From: Nemertoderma westbladi
Taxonomy: Eukaryota > Xenacoelomorpha > Nemertodermatida > Nemertodermatidae
Length of the DNA: 58,623 nt
Direction of reading: 5' to 3'
NCBI GenBank assembly: GCA_032718475.1
Contig: JAUCBJ010008236.1
Location: 1 to 58,623, forward strand
In this document: in pieces, positions 32,747-41,655 of the stretch
Layout: each line of letters opens with the position of its first letter
Position numbering within the stretch: position 1 is the stretch's first letter
The notes under the pieces: model-generated
Seen by the model: only the letters and a program-made list of their open reading frames with translations
Told to the model about the DNA's origin: nothing
Database searches by the model: none
Made by a program: the position numbers and the translations under genes

Positions 32747-33810
32747 AGTAGTAATGGTTTGCCACTCGGCGACAGTTAGACCCACTTCGCACCTTGGGTG
32801 TTAAGTAGGTCATTAATTAATTAATCAATTAATTAATTGGTCGATTAAACAATTAATTAATTGTTTAATCAATCGATTTGTATCAAATAATGTTGCCAAA
32901 GGCAATTTAATTTGATACAAATCAATCAGATAGGGGGACGCGCGATGAATAAATTGTACTATAACAAACGAAATATACAATACAATATACAATACATTTG
33001 TATTATTTTTGCCGTACAATAAAATGATAGAATTAAATATAAAGACGCAATCGAGGCCCAAAACATAAATATACCCTTTCACCAAAATAAAGTGGCCCCA
33101 GTTTGGTCCCGAATCATCCCTCAATAATCTATGGCTGTTTGGGCTCTTATTAACCGTAGCATGACTAACCCAATCATCAATGCGTGAATGGGACCTGCGT
33201 GAATGGGGCCTGCGATAGAGCTTAAATTATTCATACCCACAGCTTCGTTATTACATCAATTCATCCAAGAAATTAGAATAAACATCTGGTATGGCATTAG
33301 TTTGCATTCTTTCGCATTGTATTGCGAAGCAGTCCACGCGCATATTAGCTCAACAACAAAGCCCTACCCAAAACACCACATGTCAAATTAATTCCCAACC
33401 ATCTCTTTACTACAGTGGATACTGCAGTTTTTTTTTGTTTGAAGTAATTTCAGAGATGCTCTAGCGTAACATTAATTAACATACCCATTCATTCATTACA
33501 CACACTTTTCTCCAACGCACTCCCCCGCTTCTCAATTCATCCCATTTCCCTTCGTAACTAATGTTTTACATTTAATTAACCCAATAAAATGTGTTTATTA
33601 TTCCCACAATCCAATAGCGCGTCTCTCTCTCTCTCTTTTTTATTTCTATTGGTTCCCACAAGCTTCACTTTTATTTTCATTGGTTATCCTTTCCCTTATA
33701 AACCCCCACCCTTCGCTTCGAACTTTACTTACAAAAATATTATTGACAATTTTACTTTTTATTTAAAGTTATAATACATTTATTGTTATACATAATATTA
33801 TATTTTCTTC
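32747..33810 (+). repeat. Polinton left terminal inverted repeat
   Basis: About 1,064 bp, matching 47629-48693 in reverse complement with only a handful of differences noticed: a 2-bp TC indel near the tip, single changes near 33110 and 33588, and a small cluster near 33550. It includes palindromic 'ttaattaattaa' stretches at 32813-32870. Short frames inside occur identically in both TIRs and are not supported as genes. Confidence 0.95.
33611..33702 (+). promoter_or_regulatory. TIR-borne promoter for the rightward gene
   Basis: CCAAT at 33611-33615, inverted CCAAT (ATTGG) at 33648-33652 and 33679-33683, then TATAAA at 33697-33702. The ATG of the 570-aa gene is 112 bp past the TATA box. Box identities are seen directly; activity is inferred. 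Confidence 0.6.
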
Positions 33811-33813
33811 ACG

Positions 33814-35526
33814 ATGGCTCAAGCTCAACTCCTTCAAAAGTTCAACTTCCCTCAAGTAAAAATTGTTTCCAACGAAAATCAAATATCTCTCTCAGACAAC
33901 TCTTTCGGTTTATATTTTGATCCTTCAAACAAACGCTTTCCAATGATGGTTACCACTTCATCTAACCAACCCCAACTCATTCCAGCAAATTATGCACATT
34001 TCATTCTACGATCCTGCTTTGAGTTGAAGGATGGACAATATCAAACTCTAAATAATGATAAATTTCATTCCGCAAACCATGGTTTCAAACTGCACAAATC
34101 AGAATCGAATATAACGTTCAATCTGACAACCTCGTTAGAAACATTTGTAATACCTCAACCGGTTGTTGAATATATCCACAGCAATGTAACACAAGAATCT
34201 GCAAACAAGCTCCTTGGTATGTCAACACTCAAAGCTTCCTTTTTTGTTGATGAGTGTCTGTTTGATTTTCATAATATTTCAAACTCAATTCTTTTAATTA
34301 TTTGGAACGCCTCGATTCATCCCCTCAAAGATGAATCTCGTTTCTTCAAACTGTTTGGATATGATGTACTAACTTTTATTGAACAATTGAATGAAATAAC
34401 CTGTTTCTACAACAACAACAAAGCACATTATTTTGGTTTTAATTTTAAAGTTGTTCGTTATTCGAAAACATCCCCACTAAAACCTATTGATTTAATACAA
34501 CTAGAAGATACAGTAGATGGGGGTTGGTTAACCATTTCAGACACTGCGGCTGCTTTACTACAACATTATATAAACATTTGTCGTCCTTACATCAATCCAA
34601 TCTCGCACATTGTCTTAGAGCCAGAGAACTATGTTTCTTTCGATAGTTCTACTTTTGGTTATATCACAAACATTAATAATAAAAGAAACATTGCAATCGC
34701 GAGCGGAGTTGAGGTTGATTCAAACAAAGTTATTGTTTCCACAAGAGATGCACTTTTACTCATGAGAAATGAACTTCTTAAAATTTCATGGTTCGATTCT
34801 GCGGTCGAAGGATACGAATGCTACGATGAAGTCAACCACGAAGAATTAATTTCAGATCGAATAAAAATTTATACCGCTTACAACTGCGAAACCCTCGAAA
34901 TTTCTGACAGACGCTATGACTACATGTTCTCTATTGACAATACAGATCGCGCCCGAGAAGCACTCTCTGAACTAAAGTCATTGGCCAACAATAGTGATTA
35001 TGAACCAAAGCAACTACAACTACCTAATCACCAGTGTCTTAATTTATACGAATCAGTAGCGGCTTTCATTTATTCATTCAAAGGCGAAGCTTATGTTGGC
35101 ATATGGCCCGTCATCAAAAAAGATTTGAAATCAACCACGTTTCAGTTTACCGATGGTTTAAATATAAAAGCGAGTGATTTCTCCAACTTTCATCCCATTC
35201 AACAATCCACTTCCTTCCATTACTATCTCACCCCCCTTATACACATTCAACATACACCATCAGAAACAATTATTGTCAGCCTGAAGACAACAAACAAATT
35301 AACCCTACCTTCAAACTATGCTGTTGAGTGTTGCATCAACTTTCTCAAACGCACACTAAAAGACGCAGTTTTCCTCCCCAAGCAGATCCACCTCAATCTA
35401 TTTCACCCTAATGATTCCCCCAACATCTCTAAAAGATATTCGATGGAAATTGTAAAACGAAAATTAGCTCACTATCCTCCATTAGAACAGAAAAAGATAA
35501 AGCTAGATGCTGTGGATTTAAACTAA
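33814..35526 (+). CDS. unrecognised 570-residue Polinton protein
   Basis: The ATG lies four bases inside the left TIR boundary and the frame is intact. No signal peptide, membrane segment or known catalytic motif is visible. The protein seems built from related blocks of the form '.FG......KR..I.....': 'NSFGLYFDPSNKRFPMMV' near the start, 'GFNFKVVRYSKTSPLKPIDL' in the middle and 'TFGYITNINNKRNIAIASG' later, each followed by a 'hxhst...LL...' helix-like stretch. This hints at repeated small beta-plus-helix domains, possibly nucleic-acid binding, but that is speculation. The C-terminal ~20 residues are Lys-rich. It is the only large rightward gene, driven by the TIR promoter, so likely early. 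It is not among the Polinton core proteins I know. Confidence 0.75.
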   Translation: MAQAQLLQKFNFPQVKIVSNENQISLSDNSFGLYFDPSNKRFPMMVTTSSNQPQLIPANYAHFILRSCFELKDGQYQTLNNDKFHSANHGFKLHKSESNITFNLTTSLETFVIPQPVVEYIHSNVTQESANKLLGMSTLKASFFVDECLFDFHNISNSILLIIWNASIHPLKDESRFFKLFGYDVLTFIEQLNEITCFYNNNKAHYFGFNFKVVRYSKTSPLKPIDLIQLEDTVDGGWLTISDTAAALLQHYINICRPYINPISHIVLEPENYVSFDSSTFGYITNINNKRNIAIASGVEVDSNKVIVSTRDALLLMRNELLKISWFDSAVEGYECYDEVNHEELISDRIKIYTAYNCETLEISDRRYDYMFSIDNTDRAREALSELKSLANNSDYEPKQLQLPNHQCLNLYESVAAFIYSFKGEAYVGIWPVIKKDLKSTTFQFTDGLNIKASDFSNFHPIQQSTSFHYYLTPLIHIQHTPSETIIVSLKTTNKLTLPSNYAVECCINFLKRTLKDAVFLPKQIHLNLFHPNDSPNISKRYSMEIVKRKLAHYPPLEQKKIKLDAVDLN

Positions 35527-35832
35527 ACTTTATGTTACTTGTCTATTGTAACTGGTCATGTAAATGTTTACTGTTACTGTTTACTGTTACTTTACTGTCT
35601 AAATGTTAAATGTAACTGTTTAACTGTTTTGATGTTCTTTGTTTAACCCCTATATTATTTATCCAAAGTTGAAAAAGAAAAATGAAATATAGTCGACTAT
35701 TTTCTTATTTTTAATATAGCAACATTGAAATTATATTTATAACATAACACATATACATATAGCAGAGTAACATTTAAGATATAACACATTGTAACACATA
35801 AGATATAACACATTGTAACACAATTAATAATA
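35527..35832. other. intergenic zone where rightward and leftward genes converge
   Basis: AT-rich with 'taacacattgtaacacataagatata' style short repeats at 35745-35822 and 'actgtttactgttac' repeats near 35570. It probably contains the polyadenylation signals of both converging transcription units; none can be singled out. Confidence 0.4.
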
Positions 35833-36261
35833 TCAATTCATTATGGCTTTGTTCCGCAACCAACATGCAAGTATCTTTTCATTTTGTTTCAAGTCTGTTC
35901 CAAACTTGCGTAGAGGCGTGTCAGTTTTTGATCGTTCAGATAAGTAATATAAACAGTATCCCCCACAACTCGTCCTTAGAGGGTGTTGAACCACTTTTCG
36001 TGTCCTTGACCATTTTATTGTATTACGCAACAACCAGTCTTCTATACGAGCCGGGGGGAACACTCCAAATGAATCAAAGTATTCACCTATATTTTCATTC
36101 ATAAAAACAGCCACCCAATGCATACCAGGTAAATGAGCGGCTTGAGTATTTGAAATGAAGCTCATTTTAGAGCCATCCTTTGCTGGTAATTGATCAATGG
36201 CGAAAGAACCACAATAATGTTCTCCTATTGGGAAATTATTCAAATCATATGAGTTCAACAT
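35833..36261 (-). CDS. adenovirus-type cysteine protease (PRO)
   Basis: A 142-residue frame with the adenain/Ulp1-like triad order: H48 in 'GMHWVAVFM', acid D63 in 'EYFDSFG', and C99 in 'RTSCGGYCLYYL'. Length is short, but typical for the Polinton/virophage branch of this clan. Expected role: maturation cleavage of capsid and core proteins within assembling particles. It is the last gene of the leftward cluster, 75 bp after the capsid gene. Starts 'MLNSYDLNNFPIGEHYCGSF', with the aromatic-rich N-terminus usual for the family. No defects seen. Confidence 0.9.
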   Translation of the reverse strand: MLNSYDLNNFPIGEHYCGSFAIDQLPAKDGSKMSFISNTQAAHLPGMHWVAVFMNENIGEYFDSFGVFPPARIEDWLLRNTIKWSRTRKVVQHPLRTSCGGYCLYYLSERSKTDTPLRKFGTDLKQNEKILACWLRNKAIMN

Positions 36262-36336
36262 GTTTTTCTTTCTAGAAAATAGTTACGGATCCAACATTGC
36301 TGATATTCACAGTTCTATCATATCCCACCCACATAA

Positions 36337-37509
36337 TTACGTTAATTGTATTTTGTAAAGGAGCTGAGAAAGCATCTCTAATCTAGCATTGCCTATTTGA
36401 TGTGGGTTTCGTTCGTCTTCATCAATAAATCCCGTGGGGGATAAATTCCAAGAAAATATTGGATATAAATCACGAAATCTAGTGGGAGTAATGCCGTTGT
36501 TTGTACCTCTGGTTATAGATAGAAGGTTTTTTTGACTGGCGCAATACTCATTAATATATTGTCCATTAGCAAAATTTGGTTTATATGTCACACCTCCAAT
36601 TACCTTACCATCCAACGTAAGTTGTAAGTAATTCACATTAAAGTGATCAAACAATAGTGAATTAGATCTTAAGTTTCCATTGTAAGAATCATTTCGAACC
36701 ATGACAATATTAACAAAGCGAGGTACATTCTTGCTTGTAAACAAATTTTCCCTCACATGAGATTGTTGACCATTTGCTATAGTAAAGGTTGTCACCTCAT
36801 TCTGCATAATTGGATAAATATAATCTCCTATTTTTAATTGTTCTATATGTTGTTGACGTATATATGGATCCAATTTTACTCGTTTAATTTTCAGCAAAGC
36901 ATTAGATATATTGATTCGAGGCTCTTGTACGGCTGCAATACATACTAAGTTAAATGCATTTGTTGCTCTTGTTAATCTAATTCTTATACTAGTTTTGGGT
37001 GGGATAAATTTAACCTGTTCAAAAAGGTCAACAAATAGAGACCCCTGAACATAATATGGTCTACTTTCCAAATGAGCAGCTGCAGCAAAGTCTACAGGAA
37101 CACCAAACGCTTCTTGTTCTGCAAACCCTTCGGCAGCTAAAATCGTTTCTTTTGTACTCTGATCATTAAGTAAGACCGCTTTTAGGAAAGCTTTATAGGG
37201 ATAGTTGGCAGTATTAGACTCTACCTCCCGCTCATTAATCAAAACACTAATGTTTGAAAATAGAGTAGAGAGGCTTAGTGGTGTTTGATAAACTGCGCCA
37301 TTGTCAGGTCGTATTGTTGTTACAACACGATATACTAATTGTAGTGTTGTTTCACTTCCTATCGTATAGTAATCTTCTGACTTTTCAATCATGAAATCTA
37401 TAACTGATGTGCCCTCTCCCAATGTAGTCACAGGGTATATTTCCTGCTCAAAACTTTCTTCAATTACACTCTGAACATCACTGTGATTAAATAAATTTAG
37501 TTCTTCCAT
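36337..37509 (-). CDS. major capsid protein, double jelly-roll type (PY/hexon)
   Basis: A 390-residue frame. The N-terminal 'EELNLFNHSDVQ', then 'EIYPVTTLGEGTSVIDFMI', 'YYTIGSETTLQLVYRVV', 'PLSLSTLFSNISVLINEREV' and 'YPYKAFLKAVLLND' follow the order I know from Polinton capsid proteins (initial ExxLF, a Y.P segment, 'P.s.l.sLF....v.lN...v', then 'Y.Y...l...L'). The C-terminal half is beta-rich without motifs to name. It is on the short side for a double jelly roll. Trimers would build the icosahedral shell. It lies between PRO and the basic protein, in late-cluster order. Recognition is by pattern, not by search. Confidence 0.8.
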   Translation of the reverse strand: MEELNLFNHSDVQSVIEESFEQEIYPVTTLGEGTSVIDFMIEKSEDYYTIGSETTLQLVYRVVTTIRPDNGAVYQTPLSLSTLFSNISVLINEREVESNTANYPYKAFLKAVLLNDQSTKETILAAEGFAEQEAFGVPVDFAAAAHLESRPYYVQGSLFVDLFEQVKFIPPKTSIRIRLTRATNAFNLVCIAAVQEPRINISNALLKIKRVKLDPYIRQQHIEQLKIGDYIYPIMQNEVTTFTIANGQQSHVRENLFTSKNVPRFVNIVMVRNDSYNGNLRSNSLLFDHFNVNYLQLTLDGKVIGGVTYKPNFANGQYINEYCASQKNLLSITRGTNNGITPTRFRDLYPIFSWNLSPTGFIDEDERNPHQIGNARLEMLSQLLYKIQLT

Positions 37510-37535
37510 GGTTTCTTCCAGTGTTATTATTTAGT

Positions 37536-38042
37536 TTAACCAAAAATATCTGGACAGTGATGCTTTTTTGATTTGCGTTTTTTGCGAGTTTCGTTTATTG
37601 ACCTCCCATCAGCTGCGTTTAAAACTTCTTCAATAATTTTATGAGCTACTCGTTTAGTGGAAGGTTTTGAGCTGGCGAGAGCCTGTTCTGCTAATTTCTT
37701 TCCAATCTTTTTAAGTTGTGGAATTCCCCGACGAATTACTCGTTTGACAATTTTTCTCCCTGTCTTTTTTACAAAAGGAGCACTTTTGCGAATTGCTGCT
37801 CGCGCGACGGGCTTAATAACTTTGGGCACTACTTTAGTTGCAATCCGAATAATATTTCCAAGGATACCTTTACCTCGTTGACCGTGTCTCACAAAAACTG
37901 TGCGACTGTTCATGTGTCGATGTCTATATCCCCCCTCAAAATAAGGTAGTCCTCCCCCCGCCTTTCGTTTCCATTCTAATAATTGTAATCGTTGCCTCAT
38001 TATGGAAGGAGGTGTAACCATTTCTGAGCTGAGACCCTTCAT
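37536..38042 (-). CDS. basic core/minor virion protein (pX/pVI-like)
   Basis: 168 residues, extremely rich in Lys and Arg. After a Gly/Arg-rich N-terminal region ('RHGQRGKGILGNIIRIATK') come amphipathic helices ('KVVPKVIKPVARAAIRKSA', 'KIVKRVIRRGIPQLKKIGKK') and a Lys-rich tail. This resembles the small cationic adenovirus-type proteins that condense DNA or, as pVI does, disturb membranes; Polintons commonly have one beside the capsid gene. 'GKGILG' could be a protease-type Gly site, but that is inference. It lies 26 bp before the capsid gene. Function assigned by composition and position only. Confidence 0.65.
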   Translation of the reverse strand: MKGLSSEMVTPPSIMRQRLQLLEWKRKAGGGLPYFEGGYRHRHMNSRTVFVRHGQRGKGILGNIIRIATKVVPKVIKPVARAAIRKSAPFVKKTGRKIVKRVIRRGIPQLKKIGKKLAEQALASSKPSTKRVAHKIIEEVLNAADGRSINETRKKRKSKKHHCPDIFG

Positions 38043-38175
38043 CGTCCCAGTCTGTTTATTTTTAACACCACCGCGAATAACCTTATAAAGTGTTCTCTGT
38101 AATGTTTTCTACAAACTCCTTTGATAATAATCTTTATAACTCATTGCTTCCTAAATATATTTCCTTATTTATCGT

Positions 38176-38970
38176 TTATTGGCGTTTCAAAATTAATGTC
38201 GCAATTACAGTACCATTATTAAACTTTATGAATTCATCTCGATCATTTTTTAACTGTATATTTATTGTTTCTATATTTTGCATATCAATGGATTTATAAT
38301 TAATATTTGTGAATTCATGATGAACAAGCTTACCATAATCTCCTTGATAAGGAATAGATCTTAAGTGGGGTTTCAGTTGATTTCCAACAATCTCATTTCC
38401 GCAAATATTTGAAAATATACTAATGTTTCCCATAAAAACATTTGCTGCTTTTTGAATATGTAATATATCAGAATCACCCTCTATTTCCCCCCTTCGCGTT
38501 ATTTGTAGATAATCATTTTTTAGGCTAACAAGAAATTTATTTTTATTAACATAATACTCATTTTCTAATCCCCGCAATCCAAGTAACTCAATCAACTTAT
38601 TTCCATAAAAACGAACAACTTTACTTTCGTCGATAAACTGAATACTAATGTTGTCATAAAGCTCATTTTGTCTTATTTCTAAATGGGAATTGAGACCATC
38701 TATATTTAGCTGTGTAAGCAACGCCTCCACATTAGTATAGCAACCAGATGGTATTATATATTTTCTTTTAGTTCCTTGTAAACTCCGAATATAAATGAAT
38801 GTATCTTCTAAATTATGAACCGAGGAGAGGTAAACAAATTCTGACAAACCCACCATCCACTTTCCACTAAAACGCAATGGTTCAGATAGTTCCACATTAA
38901 AGTTAGAAGGTTGATTTAATGGAAATCGTTTAGGTGAAGAATTCGAGGGTAAATATAATATTTTCTCCAT
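38176..38970 (-). CDS. minor-capsid candidate (PX-like), paralogue 2
   Basis: 264 residues beginning with 'LYLPSNSSPKRFPLNQPSNF' and 'WMVGLSEFVYLSS'. The end, 'NIQLKNDRDEFIKFNNGTVI', matches 'NIELRNEKGELILFNGGATI' of the upstream gene. The pattern 'LPSNsS...fP.N..s.F...L...i.l.G.weVgLsEi.y' is common in Polintons of aquatic animals and is likely a jelly-roll penton or minor capsid component, though I cannot fix the fold from sequence. Its ATG overlaps the stop of the preceding gene (TAATG at 38970), so the two are tightly coupled. The frame is intact. Confidence 0.65.
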   Translation of the reverse strand: MEKILYLPSNSSPKRFPLNQPSNFNVELSEPLRFSGKWMVGLSEFVYLSSVHNLEDTFIYIRSLQGTKRKYIIPSGCYTNVEALLTQLNIDGLNSHLEIRQNELYDNISIQFIDESKVVRFYGNKLIELLGLRGLENEYYVNKNKFLVSLKNDYLQITRRGEIEGDSDILHIQKAANVFMGNISIFSNICGNEIVGNQLKPHLRSIPYQGDYGKLVHHEFTNINYKSIDMQNIETINIQLKNDRDEFIKFNNGTVIATLILKRQ

Positions 38971-39797
38971 TATGACTTACTTTTTAAGTGTAGGGTAATT
39001 ATTGTTGCACCTCCATTAAATAATATTAGTTCTCCTTTTTCGTTGCGTAATTCAATATTTATCTGATTAACAACTGTTCTAGCAACTGGTCTGTAATAAA
39101 TTTTTTTAAATTCGCGTGTTATAACTTTATTATGCTCAAGTTCGAGAGGTACCGTGCGTAATAACGGTGCCGTCGTATTTCCTACAGTCACATGAGAAGT
39201 AATGTCACTATAGATAAACAAATTATGTCGCCCCAAGACTAAATCGCAAGAAAAGGGACAAATCCCTCTAAATTGAGCACGCTGGCCCGGTTGCTGTTTG
39301 AATGTTAAAGAACCAAATTCACAAACATTTACACTCCAATAATCATACCAATTAGCTAGATAAGGTACATCCCTCGGATCATAATCCTGCGTAAACTCCT
39401 CAAAACCGAGTATTGTAATCAAATCTCCAGTAATTTCAAAAGAAAAGTGTTGCGAAGTAGCGAGCTCGATTTTATTTGAGTATTTGAAATATTGAATTTG
39501 GGGCCACTTCGGGTGATCAATTTGTTGATTGATTTTATTAATAATGGCTTCTACACTCGTATATAGTCCTGGTTCAAATATAACAACTTGCGATGTCCTA
39601 TCTCCATAATAAATTGTAAACAGAGATTGTTGACGTATATTATAGAATGAGGAACAGTATTGAATTTCAGATAGTCCCACTTCTACATCACCACTGAGAT
39701 TGATTGTATAGGGTAGATCAACCGTAAATTTCGAAAGGGTGTTATCAGGAAATTTGTTTGTAGGTCCATTTGAGAATAAAGTTATATAGTTATTCAT
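38970..39797 (-). CDS. minor-capsid candidate (PX-like), paralogue 1
   Basis: 275 residues starting 'MNNYITLFSNGPTNKFPDNT' with 'VEVGLSEIQYCSSFYNIRQQ', and ending with the conserved strand set 'INIELRNEKGELILFNGG'. It is a diverged tandem duplicate of the downstream gene. Two copies would allow different vertex or minor positions in the particle, but that is inference. It starts 9 bp after the integrase stop. Alternative view: one copy could be the penton and the other a spike-like accessory. Confidence 0.65.
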   Translation of the reverse strand: MNNYITLFSNGPTNKFPDNTLSKFTVDLPYTINLSGDVEVGLSEIQYCSSFYNIRQQSLFTIYYGDRTSQVVIFEPGLYTSVEAIINKINQQIDHPKWPQIQYFKYSNKIELATSQHFSFEITGDLITILGFEEFTQDYDPRDVPYLANWYDYWSVNVCEFGSLTFKQQPGQRAQFRGICPFSCDLVLGRHNLFIYSDITSHVTVGNTTAPLLRTVPLELEHNKVITREFKKIYYRPVARTVVNQINIELRNEKGELILFNGGATIITLHLKSKS

Positions 39798-39806
39798 TTT
39801 GTTGAT

Positions 39807-40886
39807 TTATTTACGTAGTTGAGACTCGCTCAACCAAGAGTTCCGTTTATAGTTTTTAAATTTTACAAGGAATTCCTTCCGACCGTTTTTTATTCGAGAC
39901 TTCAAAATGGACTCGATTGGCTGAATATCAGTTGTTTGTGTAACCTTTTGCAATTCGTGAGGGTAAAATGTTCCTTCTATTTCTCTATCAACTGAATCTA
40001 TTATATGATACATAGGCTGAGGAAAACGATCTAGTCTTATACGTTTTACAGTAAACACCTCTCCGGTCCAATTTTTTGTATAACCTTTTTCAAACGCCGT
40101 TTTAGCTATATTAAGTCGCACATTGTCACCTATTCTCAATTTGGGTTTTGTTACAATGATTTTAGCTAAATTTCCATAGAGGTTTCTTCTCACGTTATCT
40201 TCATTCAACTTATTGACTTGAATTGGGGGCATTCCAATAGATCTATGTAAAGAATTATTATAAGAGTATACAATTTTTGGTAGAATAGCAAGCCACTTAT
40301 GGTTACCTCTTCTACTAAAAATTTTATACATCTTTGTCTTTATCGTTCTATTATACCTTTCGCAAATGGCTGCTTTGAACTGCGATCGTGTTGTATAATA
40401 TTTAACTTTTTTCATTTTCAAGTAATTGAGTACAACTTTATTGTCGAATTCCAACCCTTGATCTGTACATAAATTACGTGGTACTTCTTCAGTAAAAATA
40501 GACTGTAGTGCATGTTTAATTTCAATACCAGTCTTCCGTTTCAATGGTAATGCCCATCCCTTCTTACTAAAACAGTTGATTGCGGTTAGAATATATCCAT
40601 AACCTGAGTTTGTTGCGCGATATTTTTGCATATCTATTAAATCTGCCTGAATGGTGTCACTAATTCCATAAAAATACATTCGGCTTGTGGGAAACAGACG
40701 CCTCGCTGGGGCATGCAATGTGTAGGTCGGCTGACTTTGAAGCCATCTTTTCACGAGTTTTGGATTGACTCCCGTCTCTTTTGCTAGCTTTCCTACAGTG
40801 GAAAACCCTGCAACACTTGAAGGATTGTAGTAAGCTTTGGCTAAGCGTTTTTCTACCATCTTGTTGATCATAACCATAGGTAACAC
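39807..40886 (-). CDS. retroviral-type integrase with chromodomain (INT)
   Basis: 359 residues. Residues 18-60 form a helical N-terminal DNA-binding region ('YYNPSSVAGFSTVGKLAKET', 'KLVKRWLQSQPTYTLH'). The rve core holds D82 in 'IQADLIDM', D142 in 'LCTDQGLEF' and E176 in 'AICERYNRT', the DDE triad. It is followed by an SH3-like 'LRIGDNVRLNIAKTAFEKGY' and a C-terminal chromodomain-like 'IESILKSRIKNGRKEFLVKF' with 'NSWLSESQL'. It cuts and joins the TIR ends to host DNA and accounts for the GATGCA duplication. The upstream ATG at 40947 belongs to another frame; the conserved N-terminus is already complete from 40886, so I keep this start. Confidence 0.93.
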   Translation of the reverse strand: MLPMVMINKMVEKRLAKAYYNPSSVAGFSTVGKLAKETGVNPKLVKRWLQSQPTYTLHAPARRLFPTSRMYFYGISDTIQADLIDMQKYRATNSGYGYILTAINCFSKKGWALPLKRKTGIEIKHALQSIFTEEVPRNLCTDQGLEFDNKVVLNYLKMKKVKYYTTRSQFKAAICERYNRTIKTKMYKIFSRRGNHKWLAILPKIVYSYNNSLHRSIGMPPIQVNKLNEDNVRRNLYGNLAKIIVTKPKLRIGDNVRLNIAKTAFEKGYTKNWTGEVFTVKRIRLDRFPQPMYHIIDSVDREIEGTFYPHELQKVTQTTDIQPIESILKSRIKNGRKEFLVKFKNYKRNSWLSESQLRK

Positions 40887-40946
40887 TGCTAGAATTGCAT
40901 AGACAACGAAAATTGCAAGTTACTGAAAGTTTTTTTAACCAAGACA

Positions 40947-41129
40947 TTATTTTCGCGATTTGCGGCGCGTATAATCAAACAGTTTCAACACTTTTCTTCT
41001 ATCGTTTATTGTCCGTTTATTTTGAGCTTTTTTCTTTGTTTCTTTAATTAAAGGTTTAGTTTTCAACTGTGTTGGTTGCAACCTAGCATGTTGTTCGGGG
41101 GTTATTAAATATAGTTTCTTGAATGACAT
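40947..41129 (-). CDS. small Lys-rich Polinton protein
   Basis: 60 residues: 'MSFKKLYLITPEQHARL' then a strongly basic tail ('KETKKKAQNKRTINDRRKV', 'RRKSRK'). The 'KKLYLI.PEQ..RL' start looks like a conserved short motif seen in other animal Polintons, though I cannot name it. Its stop overlaps an ATG (TAATG at 40947). It could bind nucleic acid as a core peptide; unproven. Confidence 0.55.
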   Translation of the reverse strand: MSFKKLYLITPEQHARLQPTQLKTKPLIKETKKKAQNKRTINDRRKVLKLFDYTRRKSRK

Positions 41130-41131
41130 GG

Positions 41132-41473
41132 CTATGTTAACGCTGTGGCAACAGTTGTGGCAATGTTTGTGGCGCCTATCAACAGTGGCAAAATAAGTGG
41201 AAGGAACCCCCCAGCCTGAGAGAGAGAACGTCTTTGAAGTGAAACTGAATTTTTCGATTTCAATCGTCTCATATATTTCTTATATGGCTTCAATTTTTTA
41301 ACAATCTTTCCATCAATATTTATATTCCCATAGAGCGTATTCAGTGTAATATTAACGAGAAGTCGTATTAATTCGCTACTAGCCTTTTTTCGAATAAATG
41401 CCCCTCGCGCTAATGCGTTGCTATTTTTCAAAAATTCTAGTTCTTTCCTATACTTTCGTATATTAAGTTCCAT
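41132..41473 (-). CDS. small basic protein with C-terminal hydrophobic segment
   Basis: 113 residues. A charged helical N-terminal part ('KYRKELEFLKNSNALARGAF', 'ELIRLLVNITLNTLYGN') is followed by a Lys-rich linker and a hydrophobic C-terminus, 'AGGFLPLILPLLIGATN', long enough to enter a membrane. Polintons often have a ~110-residue protein ending in 'GGFLP.L..PL', and this fits it. It may be membrane-active in virion exit or entry, by analogy only. It lies 2 bp before the Lys-rich gene and overlaps the next upstream frame. Confidence 0.65.
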   Translation of the reverse strand: MELNIRKYRKELEFLKNSNALARGAFIRKKASSELIRLLVNITLNTLYGNINIDGKIVKKLKPYKKYMRRLKSKNSVSLQRRSLSQAGGFLPLILPLLIGATNIATTVATALT

Positions 41474-41655
41474 ACTTGTTCTATAATATTAAGAAATTTA
41501 AGAAACCTTTGTCGATGATAAACCACAAATAAGTATAATATAACTAAATAACAGACAATTGCTAATAGAAGCATTCTTCTACGTATATTACGACACGGGT
41601 TGATAAACACAATGTTCATTTGTAAATAAATAACCACGTATGCGTAGGCTATCAT
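41437..41655 (-). CDS. possible overlapping single-pass membrane protein
   Basis: 72 codons from 41655, or fewer from an internal Met. It overlaps the last 68 bases of the ATPase gene and the first 37 of the next gene, and codes 'MLLLAIVCYLVILYLFVVYH' flanked by Arg residues, a convincing membrane span. Only ~115 bp are not shared with neighbours; nothing else explains this gap. Start is uncertain. Confidence 0.4.
   Translation of the reverse strand: MIAYAYVVIYLQMNIVFINPCRNIRRRMLLLAIVCYLVILYLFVVYHRQRFLKFLNIIEQVWNLIYESIGKN

Noticed and set aside
33203-33774. Two small frames in the Polinton TIR (also at 47665-48235)
   Set aside because: Present identically in both TIRs, low complexity or unremarkable, and overlapping the putative promoter.
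40660-40947. Alternative N-terminal frame or a micro-intron for the integrase
   Set aside because: The only GT...AG pair that would join it is about 35 bp, too short for an animal intron, and the integrase N-terminal domain is already complete from 40886.
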